Of a stretch of DNA of 64,000 bases, positions 52,679 to 63,475 are shown one piece after another. Every line of letters begins with the position of its first letter. Within the stretch, counting starts at the first letter, position 1. Origin of the DNA: Pleomorphomonas oryzae DSM 16300 (GTDB taxonomy: Bacteria; Pseudomonadota; Alphaproteobacteria; Rhizobiales; Pleomorphomonadaceae); assembly GCF_000422965.1 (NCBI RefSeq), contig NZ_AUHB01000002.1, forward strand, positions 412,119 through 476,118, read 5' to 3'. Under the pieces are notes generated by a model. The model had not been told where the DNA came from and ran no database searches. It saw nothing but the letters and a program-made list of their open reading frames with translations. A program made the position numbers and the translations under genes.

Positions 52679-53179
52679 ATGCCGGTGCAGCTTGATCTGT
52701 CATCCCTGACCTTCCTGGTCGTGGAAGATAGCGCGTATATGCGCACGATCTTAAGGACGATGCTGCAAGGCTTCGGTGCGCGCCGCATCGTGGAAGCCGA
52801 AGACGGCGCTTCCGGCCTGGAAGCGATGGACCGCGCCAATCCCGACATTCTCATTCTCGATTGGGTGATGCCGATCCTCGATGGCGCCGATATGGTGCGA
52901 ATGATCCGCGTACCGTCCAATCCTTTCGCCTACATCCCGATCATCATGGTCACCGGCCACACCGAACGCAGCCGGATCATCGAGGCCCGTCGCCTTGGCA
53001 TCCACGAACTGCTGTGCAAGCCGATCTCCGCCAAGTCGCTGTATCAGCGCATCCAGTCGGTGGTGCTGGCTCCGCGTGACTTCGTCAAGACCCCGACCTA
53101 CTTCGGTCCGGCACCGCGCGAGATTCGCAACCGTCAGAACATCTGGCAGGCCAAGCCCGGCGAGAAGGCAGCTTCCTGA
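52679..53179 (+). CDS. CheY-like response regulator with C-terminal extension
   Basis: A 166-residue protein. The receiver (residues 10-130) has VVEDS, phospho-acceptor D61 in LILDWVMPILDG, and the Lys in LLCKPISAK. A further 35 basic residues at the C-terminus (REIRNRQNIWQAKP) carry no recognised domain. It has no adjacent kinase. It could act in motility or cell-cycle phosphorelays. The start follows GGAGGGAAGCGAAGGAG. Confidence 0.82.
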   Translation: MPVQLDLSSLTFLVVEDSAYMRTILRTMLQGFGARRIVEAEDGASGLEAMDRANPDILILDWVMPILDGADMVRMIRVPSNPFAYIPIIMVTGHTERSRIIEARRLGIHELLCKPISAKSLYQRIQSVVLAPRDFVKTPTYFGPAPREIRNRQNIWQAKPGEKAAS

Positions 53180-53291
53180 AGCTAATCTTTGAGTCCGTCT
53201 GAAACTCTTTGCCTTGCGCCGAGTTGAACAGGCTATCGACGGCCCATTCCCGCTGCAATCCGCGTAGCCGGCCGTCTTCCGGAGGCCCGAC

Positions 53292-53627
53292 ATGGTGTGC
53301 AACTTCGCTTTTTCGGCATTTCTGCCGGCCGTCGCCGCCACTGCGGTGTTTGCCCTGAGTTCTACGGCGGGTGCCGTCGAGGTTCCCTCGGTCGCTTCGC
53401 AGGGCGCTCCCGTCTGTCTGGTCGGCCTTGGCTCCGACGACGGTTCTCCTGCCTGGTCGCAGCTTGACGTTACCCCGAACCGCAGCGTCGACCTCGACCT
53501 TAGCGACGGCGCGGGCTTGACAGTGGCTTGCGGCTCGCTCAGCGCGTCGAAATATCGGCCAGCTACGGCAGTCGCGCCTGTTCGTGCCGCCGACCCATCG
53601 GCCAAGGGTGACTTCGGCTCGCTTTGA
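53292..53627 (+). CDS. Small secreted protein of unknown function
   Basis: A 111-residue protein with a signal peptide (about residues 1-28, FLPAVAATAVFALSSTAGA) and a mature part with two cysteines (APVCLVGLG and LTVACGSL), likely one disulfide. The C-terminal third is low complexity. No family recognised. GGAGG precedes the ATG. It converges with the deacetylase gene 6 bases away. Confidence 0.65.
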   Translation: MVCNFAFSAFLPAVAATAVFALSSTAGAVEVPSVASQGAPVCLVGLGSDDGSPAWSQLDVTPNRSVDLDLSDGAGLTVACGSLSASKYRPATAVAPVRAADPSAKGDFGSL

Positions 53628-53633
53628 GCGGTA

Positions 53634-54338
53634 TCAGCCGGTCGGTACCGGGAAAGCCGCGTCAAGCCGCTCGAAGTGCGTGCCTTTGGCGACGAGTGCG
53701 CGAATTCCCTCCGCCACACCGTCACCGGCCGGTCGTTCGGGGTGATTGATGTGCGCAATGATGACATCGCCGGGCTTTGCCGCTGCGATCCGTTTGCTCA
53801 CGGTGGCCGCTGGCAGCGAGGCGCCGACGTCGGCGTTGAGCGAGTAGCCGGCAATGCGATATCCGAGGTTGCCGATGAGTTCGACGGCATCGCGACTATA
53901 GCGGGCCGACGCGTCGCGATACCATACCGGCGCCCGGCCGAAGGTCGCAGTCACGGCAGCTGCGCCGCCCAGCACTTCCTGCGACACAGCGGGCAGCGAA
54001 CCGGCAGTCGGCAGGCCGAAGACGGTCGGCGCGTCGGTAATGGCCGGCACGTGGTTCTCGCCGTGATTTTCGATTTCGAACAGGTCGGCATGGGCCAGAA
54101 GCAGGGCTGCAGTCGCCGCATTGCGCTTCAGCCAGCGGTGGGTAACGAACAGGGTTGCCGGTACGCGATCGGCGATCAGTTCGTCGAGAATGCGGTTATC
54201 GACAGCACCGGAACAGGCGTCGAAAGTCAGTGCCACCGACCGATCGCCGGCCGGCAGCTTCAGGCGCGGCTCGATATCGCCTGCCAAAGCGGGAGACGTT
54301 GCCAAAACAACCAAGGGAACCAGAAACAAAGACCGCAT
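53634..54338 (-). CDS. Polysaccharide deacetylase (NodB-fold) family protein
   Basis: A 234-residue secreted protein with a signal peptide (about residues 1-19). The NodB-fold motif 1 reads LTFDACSG rather than TFDDG, so the first Asp is kept but the metal-binding second Asp is Ala. Motif 2 appears as ENHGENHVP and the last motif as IIAHINHP. It may deacetylate an envelope glycan or be a variant with altered metal use. It follows the TPR lipoprotein gene by 104 bases. Confidence 0.78.
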   Translation of the reverse strand: MRSLFLVPLVVLATSPALAGDIEPRLKLPAGDRSVALTFDACSGAVDNRILDELIADRVPATLFVTHRWLKRNAATAALLLAHADLFEIENHGENHVPAITDAPTVFGLPTAGSLPAVSQEVLGGAAAVTATFGRAPVWYRDASARYSRDAVELIGNLGYRIAGYSLNADVGASLPAATVSKRIAAAKPGDVIIAHINHPERPAGDGVAEGIRALVAKGTHFERLDAAFPVPTG

Positions 54339-54442
54339 CGCTCAACTCTCGACGGCAACAACGGCGTCTCGATGCGCCGTTGGCATGTCGAAATCAAGGC
54401 TGTCGTCGTGTCGTATTTCTCAAGAGACTGATCCGCCGTTGA

Positions 54443-54931
54443 TCAGCTTTGGGTGGCGCTGCCCTTGGCCTGGGCGGACGCATTGGCCGCTATCACCGGA
54501 TTGCCGGGGGCCAGCGTCAACGCTTCGGCAAACAGCAGTTTCGCCGCGTCGCGATTGCCCCTGAGCCACTGCGACCACCCCATATTGTTGACCACCTCGC
54601 CGCGGCGGCCGGCGATGGCGATCACCTGCGCATAGGCTTTGTCGGCGGCTTCAAAGCGGCCGAGCCTGTCGGAGGAGGCGGCGAAGCCGAGCCATGCCTC
54701 CGGGTCGAGCGGATCCTTGGCAAGCGCCGCGCGGAAGGTGCGTTCGGCGCCGGCAAAGTCGTTCTGACGAAAGGCCGCTTTGGCTCGGTCACGCAGGGCT
54801 GTCTGCTGGGCAGCGAAGTGCGAATACTCCGGTCCACTTTCAATCAGTCCGTCTTCGAAGGCTGTACTGCAAGCTCCAAGCGGCATTGAGAGGAGAAGTG
54901 CCAGCGCTGGTAGAAAAAAATGACGATCCAT
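54443..54931 (-). CDS. tadD: TPR lipoprotein, TadD-like
   Basis: A 162-residue protein with a lipoprotein signal (LLLSMPLGAC, lipidated Cys about residue 21) and two to three TPR units (AKAAFRQNDFAGAERTFRAAL, AWLGFAASSDRLGRFEAADK, NMGWSQWLRGNRDAAKLLFA). TPR lipoproteins called TadD commonly end Tad pilus operons and aid secretin assembly. It lies downstream of tadC on the same strand but after a 270-base gap with its own likely promoter. The name rests on context and architecture. Confidence 0.72.
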   Translation of the reverse strand: MDRHFFLPALALLLSMPLGACSTAFEDGLIESGPEYSHFAAQQTALRDRAKAAFRQNDFAGAERTFRAALAKDPLDPEAWLGFAASSDRLGRFEAADKAYAQVIAIAGRRGEVVNNMGWSQWLRGNRDAAKLLFAEALTLAPGNPVIAANASAQAKGSATQS

Positions 54932-55007
54932 GATGCACACCTTGATGGATCATCGGAACTTATTCGAACCAGCATAAATCCACGTCAAAAATTCTTGTTC
55001 AATTTTA

Positions 55008-55044
55008 CTGAGATACTCAGCCAAAGTAATTATCACGAGGTGAT
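55008..55044. promoter_or_regulatory. Two dyads in the AT-rich gap before the tadD-like gene
   Basis: CTGAG-ATA-CTCAG (55008-55020) and ATCAC-GAG-GTGAT (55032-55044) are inverted repeats with centres 24 bases apart, in the AT-richest stretch of this region. They lie 80-110 bases upstream of the leftward tadD-like gene. Candidate operators or leader hairpins; the regulator is unknown. Confidence 0.4.
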
Positions 55045-55170
55045 CTGAGAATTCACAATTACGAACTGGCTTTTCATGGGCTGGGTCAATTGTCCCCCGG
55101 CTCGCTTCTAGAACGTTCGCCGACCAGATTGGACATTTGATCGCCAAGCGAGGACTGAAGTTCGAGGCCG

Positions 55171-55210
55171 TAATAGCCGCCTGATCAGCTTAATTGCCGC
55201 CTGATCAGCT
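55171..55210. repeat. 20-bp tandem duplication over the tadC stop codon
   Basis: Two adjacent 20-base units (55171-55190 and 55191-55210) differ at one position; both contain GCCGCCTGATCAGCT. The right-hand copy includes the tadC stop codon and last codon, so the duplication extended the 3' untranslated region without altering the protein. Confidence 0.85.
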
Positions 55211-56203
55211 GTTGAATTTGACGACCACCGGCCAGATGGCGATGAACAGGACCACCGGCAGGATGCAGGCGGTCACCGGAACCGACAGCTTGGCCGGCAG
55301 GGCGTAGGCCTTTTCCTCGGCGGCGGCGAGGCGTTGATGGCGCATGTCCTCGGAAAAGACGCGCAGCGCGTCGGAAAGGCTCGAACCCAGCTCGCGTGAT
55401 TGCTGCAGCAACGTTGCGAAGGCCCGCACTTCCGGCACGCCGACGCGATCGGCCAGCGTCTGCAACGCGAGTTCCATTGCTCGCCCGGCCCGAACTTCCA
55501 GGCAAAGCACCTGAAGATTGACGCCGAGCGCCGGATACATTGGCGCCAGCTCCTGCGTGACCCGCTCGAGGCCAGCCTCCATGGAGAGGCCGGCATTGGC
55601 GCATACCCCCATCAGGTCCATGAAATCGGGAAAGGCGATACGGTTCTGCCGCAGCACGTTCTTGGCGCGTTTGTCGACATACAGACTGGGGCCGAGATAG
55701 CCGGCGATGATACAAATCAGCAGGCCAAGCAGTAGCGTCGTCGTTTTGAGTTCGATTCCCGTGCCGATCAAAAGCAGAAGACCGACGAGCGGCAGTCCGA
55801 CGGCCCCGGCGATGCGGGCGAGGAAGAACAATGCAACGGCGTGGGGCGAAAACAGGCCTGCCCGGATCATCCGCTGTCGGGCCACTTTCATTTTGCCGGC
55901 ATCGCCGCTGGCGAGGATGCCGTTGGCCTGGCTGACGAATTTTTCCAGCGCCGGCGGCAGACGCGTCCCTTCCGACGCCAGACCCAGAGCCGACAGCGGA
56001 TCGTCGACCGGATCATCTCCCGCTGCTTCCCGCTTTGGTAAGGGCAGGTCCACCCAGAGGCGGCGCCTAAGCCGCCGACGACGCGTGAACGAGCTGGCTG
56101 CCGCTGCTCCGAGGGCTGCCAGCATGACCACGAGCGCCACGAGCGCCACGAGCTCGGGGCGGACGGTGACGATATCGATGAGCAGGCGGGCGATATCGGG
56201 CAT
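55205..56203 (-). CDS. tadC: Tad pilus inner-membrane platform protein TadC
   Basis: A 332-residue type II secretion F-domain protein with four or so membrane segments. An N-terminal segment (about residues 17-38) is followed by a basic cytoplasmic stretch and the F domain (FPDFMDLMGVCANAGLSMEAG, RAMELALQTLADRVGVPEVR, AEEKAYALPAKLSVPVTACI). With TadB it forms the platform on which TadA drives Flp pilin polymerisation. Last gene of the tight cpaB-tadC run, 7 bases after tadB. Confidence 0.9.
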   Translation of the reverse strand: MPDIARLLIDIVTVRPELVALVALVVMLAALGAAAASSFTRRRRLRRRLWVDLPLPKREAAGDDPVDDPLSALGLASEGTRLPPALEKFVSQANGILASGDAGKMKVARQRMIRAGLFSPHAVALFFLARIAGAVGLPLVGLLLLIGTGIELKTTTLLLGLLICIIAGYLGPSLYVDKRAKNVLRQNRIAFPDFMDLMGVCANAGLSMEAGLERVTQELAPMYPALGVNLQVLCLEVRAGRAMELALQTLADRVGVPEVRAFATLLQQSRELGSSLSDALRVFSEDMRHQRLAAAEEKAYALPAKLSVPVTACILPVVLFIAIWPVVVKFNS

Positions 56204-56210
56204 GGGGACC

Positions 56211-57170
56211 TCAGAAGCGGAAGCTGATCATCTTTTTCATCATGAGGTTGCCGAGGCCGAGCCAGGTGACGGCACCAACCAGCCCCCAGGTGGTCATTGG
56301 CTTGCCCCAGACCGAGCCATAATAGCCCGGCGATATGAAGTTGAGGGCGACGAACAGCAGGACAGGCATGGCGGTCAGGAAGATGGCGGAGATGCGCCCT
56401 TCGGCCGAGATGGAGCGGATCTTGCGCCGCATCTTGATACGTTGGCGGATCACGTCCGTGAGGTTCTGCAGAATTTCGCGCAGGTTGCCGCCGGTGGACG
56501 ATTGGATCGACACGGCGGTGACGAATAGCGGCAGATCTTCCTGGCCGACGCGGGCCTGCATGTTGAACAGCGCGGTGACGAGGTCGGCACCGTAGGTTAC
56601 CTCGTCGGCCATCATGCCGAATTCCGTGCCGATCGGATCGGGCATCTCGCGTGCCACCATGCCCATGGCCACCGGCACGGGGTGTCCGGCCTTGAGGCTG
56701 CGAACGATGAGTTCGATCGCCTCGGGAAACTGAAGCGCGAATTTCATCTGCCGTCGGTTACGCCGCATGCGAAGCGCCAAGACCGGCACGACGAAGCCGC
56801 CGACGGGCAGGGCAATTGCGGTCTTGATGAGGTCGTGGCCGGTAAAGTTGAAAACGAGGCCGGCGATGATGGCGCCAGTGGCTGCGAACAGCAGCAGCAA
56901 CTTGGTGAGTCCGATCGTGATCCCGCACTGGACGATCAGACGGCCGAGCCAGGCAAGGTGGCGAGGCATGCCGCCCGCGGCGGTAAGGCCGCGTTCGCGC
57001 CGAAGCATCACCATCACTTCCTGCCGATTGGCATCGGGAGCGGTCACCCGGAGCCGGCGATTGATCTGGCGGCGATCGGCGCCGGCGTTGACGGTCAGCA
57101 GATACACTGCTTCGGCCAGAAAGGCCGCGGCAAAGCCGGCGAAGGCGTAGAACAGGTAGATCTCTTTCAT
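56211..57170 (-). CDS. tadB: Tad pilus inner-membrane platform protein TadB
   Basis: A 319-residue F-domain protein with an N-terminal membrane segment, a second pair near residues 85-135 and two at the end. The F-domain core reads FPEAIELIVRSLKAGHPVPVAMG and VSIQSSTGGNLREILQNL, both typical of TadB. Start 57170 lies 7 bases after the cpaF stop; a longer frame overlaps cpaF and is unlikely. Confidence 0.9.
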   Translation of the reverse strand: MKEIYLFYAFAGFAAAFLAEAVYLLTVNAGADRRQINRRLRVTAPDANRQEVMVMLRRERGLTAAGGMPRHLAWLGRLIVQCGITIGLTKLLLLFAATGAIIAGLVFNFTGHDLIKTAIALPVGGFVVPVLALRMRRNRRQMKFALQFPEAIELIVRSLKAGHPVPVAMGMVAREMPDPIGTEFGMMADEVTYGADLVTALFNMQARVGQEDLPLFVTAVSIQSSTGGNLREILQNLTDVIRQRIKMRRKIRSISAEGRISAIFLTAMPVLLFVALNFISPGYYGSVWGKPMTTWGLVGAVTWLGLGNLMMKKMISFRF

Positions 57171-57177
57171 GCCGGCC

Positions 57178-58576
<1,399 letters not shown>

Positions 58577-58584
<8 letters not shown>

Positions 58585-59827
58585 GGCGCTTGGCCTTGTT
58601 GAGGCTCGGCGTATCGCCGCGTTTCAGCCGGGCGAGCAGCAATCGGAGCGGCGCCGTCCAGGATGAGGCGGTCAGTTCGGCCGGGTCGGAGATGATGGAC
58701 CTGAGGTCGGCAATGACCCGGGAATTGGGCGCTACCTCGCCAAGCGGACGGCCTTGATCGAGCGCTTCGCGCACGGCCTTGTAGTCGTTGGCGACCGAGC
58801 CGGCGAAGGCGTCGCCGAGCAGCTCCTTGACCTCGGTCAGCGATACGCTTGGGCTGCCCTTGGCATCAACGCGGTTGACGATAACGCCGAAGCGGGCATC
58901 CTTGTGCACGCGTTCCTTGACGGCGTGGGCGAGGCGCTGCGCTTGCCTCAACGCCGGCACCGTCATCTCGGTGATGACGAAAACATGGTCGGACCCCTGC
59001 AACACGGAATCGGTCCAGGGGAACCAAGTGCGCGGCAAGTCGATCACCACGTTGTCGAAGTGGCTGGCCACCAAGTCGAGCAGGCGGCCGACCAGATCCG
59101 GTCGGTAACTGCGCATTTCCCAAGGGCAGGGCGGCGCCGACACGATGGCCAAGCCCGATTTGTGCCGGCTCAACATGACGTCCAGCAGTTTGCGGTCCAG
59201 CCGGTCGGGTTGGTTTTCAATTTCGGCAATGTCGAAGTGCGCTTCGAGATCGAAATACTCGGCGCAGGATCCATGCTGGAGGTTGAGATCGACAACGCAG
59301 GTCGTCTGATGTCGCTTCGCCGCAGCTTGATGCAGCAACACCGCCGATTGCAGGGCCAGCGTCGTGTTGCCGACGCCGCCGGCGGCCGGCAGGAAGGTGT
59401 AGATGCGAGAATCCGGATAGGGATCGGCCTCGTCGCGGCCAAGACGGGTCAGGGTATGGGCGAGATCGGCGGGCACCACTGGCTTGACTAGGAAGTCCTG
59501 CAACCTAAGGCGCAGAAAGCCGCGCGCCACCTCCGCGTCGAAAACACCGGTGATGGCGAGAAAGCGCACCGACGGGCCGGCCTGACGGTAGAGCTCGGAA
59601 AGGCCGGTCACCGGCCCATCCGGGAAGGCATCGAGATCGGCAACCGCAAGCCCGCAGGTCGGGTCGGCGAGTTCGTCCGAAACCTTGTCAGGCGCTCGCA
59701 CCTTGAGGTCGCTGACACTGGCGCCAGATGCCCTCAGGGCATCGGCAACCAAAACGGCGAAATCCTTGTCGGCAGTGACGACGACCACGGTACCGAAGTT
59801 GATCGAGGGTTCGGCCATTGAGGTCAC
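58577..59827 (-). CDS. cpaE: Tad pilus localisation protein TadZ/CpaE
   Basis: A 416-residue protein. Residues about 8-125 form a receiver-like domain and residues about 140-400 a MinD/ParA-type ATPase with a deviant Walker A (LPAAGGVGNTTLALQSAVL, Asn where Lys is usual in the last position) and DLPRTWFPWTDSVL. CpaE directs the pilus apparatus to the pole. The GTG start at 59827 overlaps the cpaC stop (GTGA); ATG at 59818 is an alternative. Confidence 0.9.
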
Positions 59828-61197
59828 CGTACCGGCAAGTCGAGAATGTAGCCGCCGGTCGACGCCCCGTTGGCGGCGAGATAGGCGTCGGTGTTGGGTG
59901 GCACTTCGGCATTTCCGCGTGCGAACGCGTCGAGATCACTGCCCGGCAAGGCTCGATCGAAGGGTGTAGCGATGGTGTTGCCGGCGCCGAGCGGATCGAC
60001 GATGTGCGGCGTTACGATGATCACCAGATCGGTTTCCGCGCGCTTGTAGGCCGTGGAGCGGAACAGGTTGCCGAGCACCGGCACCGAGCCGAGCCATGGC
60101 ACGCGGTTGTTGGACACCGAGCTGGAATTGGTGAGCAGGCCGGCCATGACGAAGCTTTGGCCGTCGCGCAGCTCCAGCGTCGAATCCGAGCGCCGTACCT
60201 TGAGGCCGGGAATGGTGATGCCGTTGATGGTGACGGCGGCCGAATAGTCGATCTCGCTGACCTCCGGCTTGATGTTGAGGTGAATGAGGCCGTTGGGCGC
60301 CACCGTCGGCGTGAAATCGAGACCGACGCCGAATTTCTTGAATTCGACGGAGATTGAGTTGTTGTCGCCGGCGACCGGCACCGGAAATTCACCACCGGCC
60401 AGGAAGCTCGACGTCTGGCCGGACAGTGCCACGAGGTTGGGTTCGGCGAGCGAACGGACGAGGCCGCGCGCTTCCAGCGCCTGCACGACCATATCCACCG
60501 ATAGGCCACCCGACAGAACCTGACTGACGATCTCGCCGAACGGGGTCGACCCCGAAGCCAGCGTCGAGGAGCCGACACCGACGGCGATGCCGTCGCTTTT
60601 TGCCGTCCACCCAAGACCGAGTTCGCGGTTGGCCGAACGGGTCGCCTCAAGGAAACGCACCTTGAGCTGCACCTGCTTGCCGCCGCCGATGTCGACGGTG
60701 TTGACCACCTTGTCGCCGCCGAATTCCTTGGCGATGGCACCGGCCTCGTCGATAGTCTTCTGATCGGCTGCCGTTCCCGACAGCAGGATCGAGCCATTGG
60801 CCGAGGAAACATCGACCTTGGCATCGGGCAGCTTGCGCTCCAGCGCCGCCTGCAGCCGATCGGTATGCAAGGCGATTTCAAAGTCGGCGGCGCCGACCAC
60901 ATTTCGCTCCTTGTCGAACAACACGATACCTGTGACGCCGCCCTTCGAGCCGAGCACCATGAAGGACTTGTCGGTGAGCGGCCAGGCATCGGCCAGTGCC
61001 GGATCGCCGACGACGATTTCCGAGAAGGCGGTCGCGGTCTCGATCATCTGCGGCACACCCTTGGCGATCGAAAACGACTGACCGGATTTTGCCGACGTCA
61101 TCCGGATGGGCTGCGCGGCATCGACCGACAGGCCTGTGGCCAGCATGAAAGCAACAAGCGCGACGAGGCGGAGGGCCACGCGCATCGGGGAAATCAT
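59824..61197 (-). CDS. cpaC: Tad pilus outer-membrane secretin RcpA/CpaC
   Basis: A 457-residue secretin with a signal peptide (about residues 1-28) and a pilus-assembly N domain (SGQSFSIAKGVPQMIETATA). A BON-like region follows (DAKVDVSSANGSILLSGTA), then the secretin core (VPVAGDNNSISVEFKKFGVG, VRRSDSTLELRDGQSFVMAGL, LGSVPVLGNLFRSTAYKRAE). It forms the outer-membrane pore of the pilus. The ATG overlaps the cpaB stop (ATGA). Confidence 0.94.
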   Translation of the reverse strand: MISPMRVALRLVALVAFMLATGLSVDAAQPIRMTSAKSGQSFSIAKGVPQMIETATAFSEIVVGDPALADAWPLTDKSFMVLGSKGGVTGIVLFDKERNVVGAADFEIALHTDRLQAALERKLPDAKVDVSSANGSILLSGTAADQKTIDEAGAIAKEFGGDKVVNTVDIGGGKQVQLKVRFLEATRSANRELGLGWTAKSDGIAVGVGSSTLASGSTPFGEIVSQVLSGGLSVDMVVQALEARGLVRSLAEPNLVALSGQTSSFLAGGEFPVPVAGDNNSISVEFKKFGVGLDFTPTVAPNGLIHLNIKPEVSEIDYSAAVTINGITIPGLKVRRSDSTLELRDGQSFVMAGLLTNSSSVSNNRVPWLGSVPVLGNLFRSTAYKRAETDLVIIVTPHIVDPLGAGNTIATPFDRALPGSDLDAFARGNAEVPPNTDAYLAANGASTGGYILDLPVR

Positions 61198-62171
61198 TGT
61201 GGTTCTCCGGCGGCAATCGAAGCGGCGGGGATGGGGGATGCGTCAGCCATCGGACTGGCAGGCGTGGCAGGAGCGGCCGGGGCAACAGGCACCGCAGCAG
61301 GTGCAGCAGGCGCCTCGAGCGGCGTCACGCGCCGGCTCGGGCCGCCTTCTTTCACCGGGACGGAATACTGGGTGAGTTCGGTCGCCCGTCGCACCCAAAC
61401 CGTGGCGTCGGTAACGGGTGGCGGTGTTGGCTCGGCCTTGACGTTTTCGGTCTTGTGGGCGGTGGTCAGATCGGCGACGCCGATCGGCCGGAAGGCGGCG
61501 GCGCGTACCTCGCCGGCCTTTCTCAGCACCAGTGACAGGCTGCCGACACTCTGGGCCAGCACGAGTTTCTGGGCGGCTTCCGGCGACGCTTCGACGGTGA
61601 CGGTATGTGCCACCACCGCCTCAGTGCTCTTTTCATCGGCCATCTGATCGATCGACAGAATGCGCACGTCCTGCAAGATCACCTCGGCCACCTCGGTGGT
61701 GGTCAGCACCACATCGACCCGGTCGCCCGGCAGTACCAGGCCGCCGACACCCGCCACGTCGTTGACACGGAGCGTCACGGCGCGGTTGCCGTCGGAGATC
61801 AAGCGGGAGAGAGCGGCACGCTCGCCGGGGCCGGTCAGCTTGGAGGCGAACAGCGGTTCGCCCTGCTCCAGCGGATAGAGCACGGTGCGCGCGCCATCCT
61901 TGAACAGATCATCGGTGGTGGCGAACGCTCCGGGCGGCAATTCGCTATCTGGCCAGGCAATTTCCCGGACCGACTGGCGGGACAGCGGCGCGCCGAAGCG
62001 GAGCGGTTCGGCGGCGACCACCAGTGTCCCCAGAGTTACGGAAGGTCGTGAAGCCTCAAGCTCTCTGAGCCGGGCCGCCGAGGCATTGTCGAGCCAACGG
62101 CTGCCAGCCCAAACGGCACCGCCACCACAGGCGATAGCAAGCAGGATCATGACCTTGAAATTGGCGCGCAT
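61194..62171 (-). CDS. cpaB: Tad pilus assembly protein RcpC/CpaB
   Basis: A 325-residue protein with an N-terminal membrane segment (about residues 6-23) and an SAF domain (LVVAAEPLRFGAPLSRQSVRE). A CpaB core follows (RAALSRLISDGNRAVTLRVN, GLVLPGDRVDVVLT) with a Pro/Ala-rich tail. CpaB is periplasmic and may contact the secretin or peptidoglycan. First gene of the operon; ATG 62171 follows GGAGAAA. It is divergent from alr across a 145-base gap. Confidence 0.9.
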   Translation of the reverse strand: MRANFKVMILLAIACGGGAVWAGSRWLDNASAARLRELEASRPSVTLGTLVVAAEPLRFGAPLSRQSVREIAWPDSELPPGAFATTDDLFKDGARTVLYPLEQGEPLFASKLTGPGERAALSRLISDGNRAVTLRVNDVAGVGGLVLPGDRVDVVLTTTEVAEVILQDVRILSIDQMADEKSTEAVVAHTVTVEASPEAAQKLVLAQSVGSLSLVLRKAGEVRAAAFRPIGVADLTTAHKTENVKAEPTPPPVTDATVWVRRATELTQYSVPVKEGGPSRRVTPLEAPAAPAAVPVAPAAPATPASPMADASPIPAASIAAGEPQ

Positions 62172-62316
62172 CGGGACATTTTCTCCGGATGCGAGCAATC
62201 TAGCAGCTTTACGATAAAGGCCGGTTCAATCGGTTCGTGGCTTTTCCGCAATCATCTCAATGTTCTGTTAACCTCTTGAGCGCCGGTTCTTGGCCAGTTT
62301 GGCTTGCGGCGGACCG

Positions 62317-63471
62317 ATGAGCGGGCTAAGCCGCTTCAAGACGGTCCATCGGACGGTGGAGGGAAGGGTGTCGGCTTCTGGGAACGTTTCAGGCGTGGCC
62401 GCAGCGGGGGGCATCCTGACTATCGGCGTTGAAACCGTTGTTGCCAACTGGAAGAGCCTCGCCGCTCGCGTTGCGCCGGCTCGCTCAGCCGCCGTGGTCA
62501 AGGCCGACGCTTATGGTCTTGGCGCCGTACCTTTGGTTCGGCCGCTCTACGATGCCGGTTGCCGCGACTTCTTCGTCATAGCGCTGTCGGAAGCCGAGGC
62601 GTTTCGGCCGCTACTGCCGTCCGACGCGGCCATCTACGTGCTGAATGGTCTTTTGCCGGGAACAGCGGCGGCTTACGGCGACGGCATCCTGCCCGTGCTG
62701 AACTCGCTGGCCCAGTGTCGCGCTTGGGCCGAAGCCAGACGTGGCAGCCGGCCGTCGGTGATCCAGGTCGATACGGGCATGTCGCGCCTCGGCCTCGACG
62801 TTGCCGAACAACAGGCGCTCGCCAGTGATCCCGGCCTGCTCTCGGCCACCGGTGCGCGCCTGATCATGAGCCATCTTGCCTGCGCTGACGAGCCGGACAA
62901 GCCGGCAAGCGGCGAGCAACTCGCCGCCTTCGGGGCCGCTCGCGAACGATTGCCAGGCCTTCCTGGCTCACTTGCCGCCTCAAGCGGCATTTTCCTCGGG
63001 GCTGACTATCATTTCGATCTCTGCCGGCCCGGTGCCTCGCTCTATGGCATCGAGACCAGCCCGCTCGCGACAGGTATCAAGTCGGTGGTCGATCTCAGGG
63101 TGCGCGTCGCCCAGCTCAGGGAGATCGAGGCGGGCACCTCGGTCGGCTATGGCTATACCTTCCGCGCCAGCCGAACGACCCGCCTCGCCACGCTGGCAAC
63201 GGGATATGCCGACGGCTGGTGGCGGCGCTTCTCGAACGGCGCCGGCGCCGCCTATTTCGGCGACACGCGCCTGCCGTCGATCGGCCGCGTCTCCATGGAC
63301 AGCTTTTCGGTGGATGTAAGTGCCCTGCCAGCGGGCACGCTCGCCGAGGGCGATCTCCTTGAGCTGATCGGTCCCCACCAGAGCGTCGATGACGTGGCGC
63401 GCGCAGTCGGCACGATCGGCTACGAAGTGCTGACCGCGCTTGGCCATCGCTATCATCGCATCTACCGTTGA
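62317..63471 (+). CDS. alr: Alanine racemase
   Basis: A 384-residue fold-type III PLP enzyme making D-alanine for peptidoglycan. The Schiff-base lysine is K62 in AVVKADAYGLG. The second catalytic residue is Y278 in SVGYGYTF, and VDTGMSRLGL, HFDLCRPGASLYG and SIGRVSMDSF are family landmarks. The N-terminus is about 25 residues longer than usual before the barrel, so a later start is conceivable. ATG 62317 is preceded by GGCGGA. Confidence 0.93.
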   Translation: MSGLSRFKTVHRTVEGRVSASGNVSGVAAAGGILTIGVETVVANWKSLAARVAPARSAAVVKADAYGLGAVPLVRPLYDAGCRDFFVIALSEAEAFRPLLPSDAAIYVLNGLLPGTAAAYGDGILPVLNSLAQCRAWAEARRGSRPSVIQVDTGMSRLGLDVAEQQALASDPGLLSATGARLIMSHLACADEPDKPASGEQLAAFGAARERLPGLPGSLAASSGIFLGADYHFDLCRPGASLYGIETSPLATGIKSVVDLRVRVAQLREIEAGTSVGYGYTFRASRTTRLATLATGYADGWWRRFSNGAGAAYFGDTRLPSIGRVSMDSFSVDVSALPAGTLAEGDLLELIGPHQSVDDVARAVGTIGYEVLTALGHRYHRIYR

Positions 63472-63475
63472 CGAC

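Noticed and set aside
54950-55147. 65-codon minus-strand frame in the AT-rich gap
   Set aside because: TTG start, no ribosome site, no family resemblance; the gap is better explained as regulatory.
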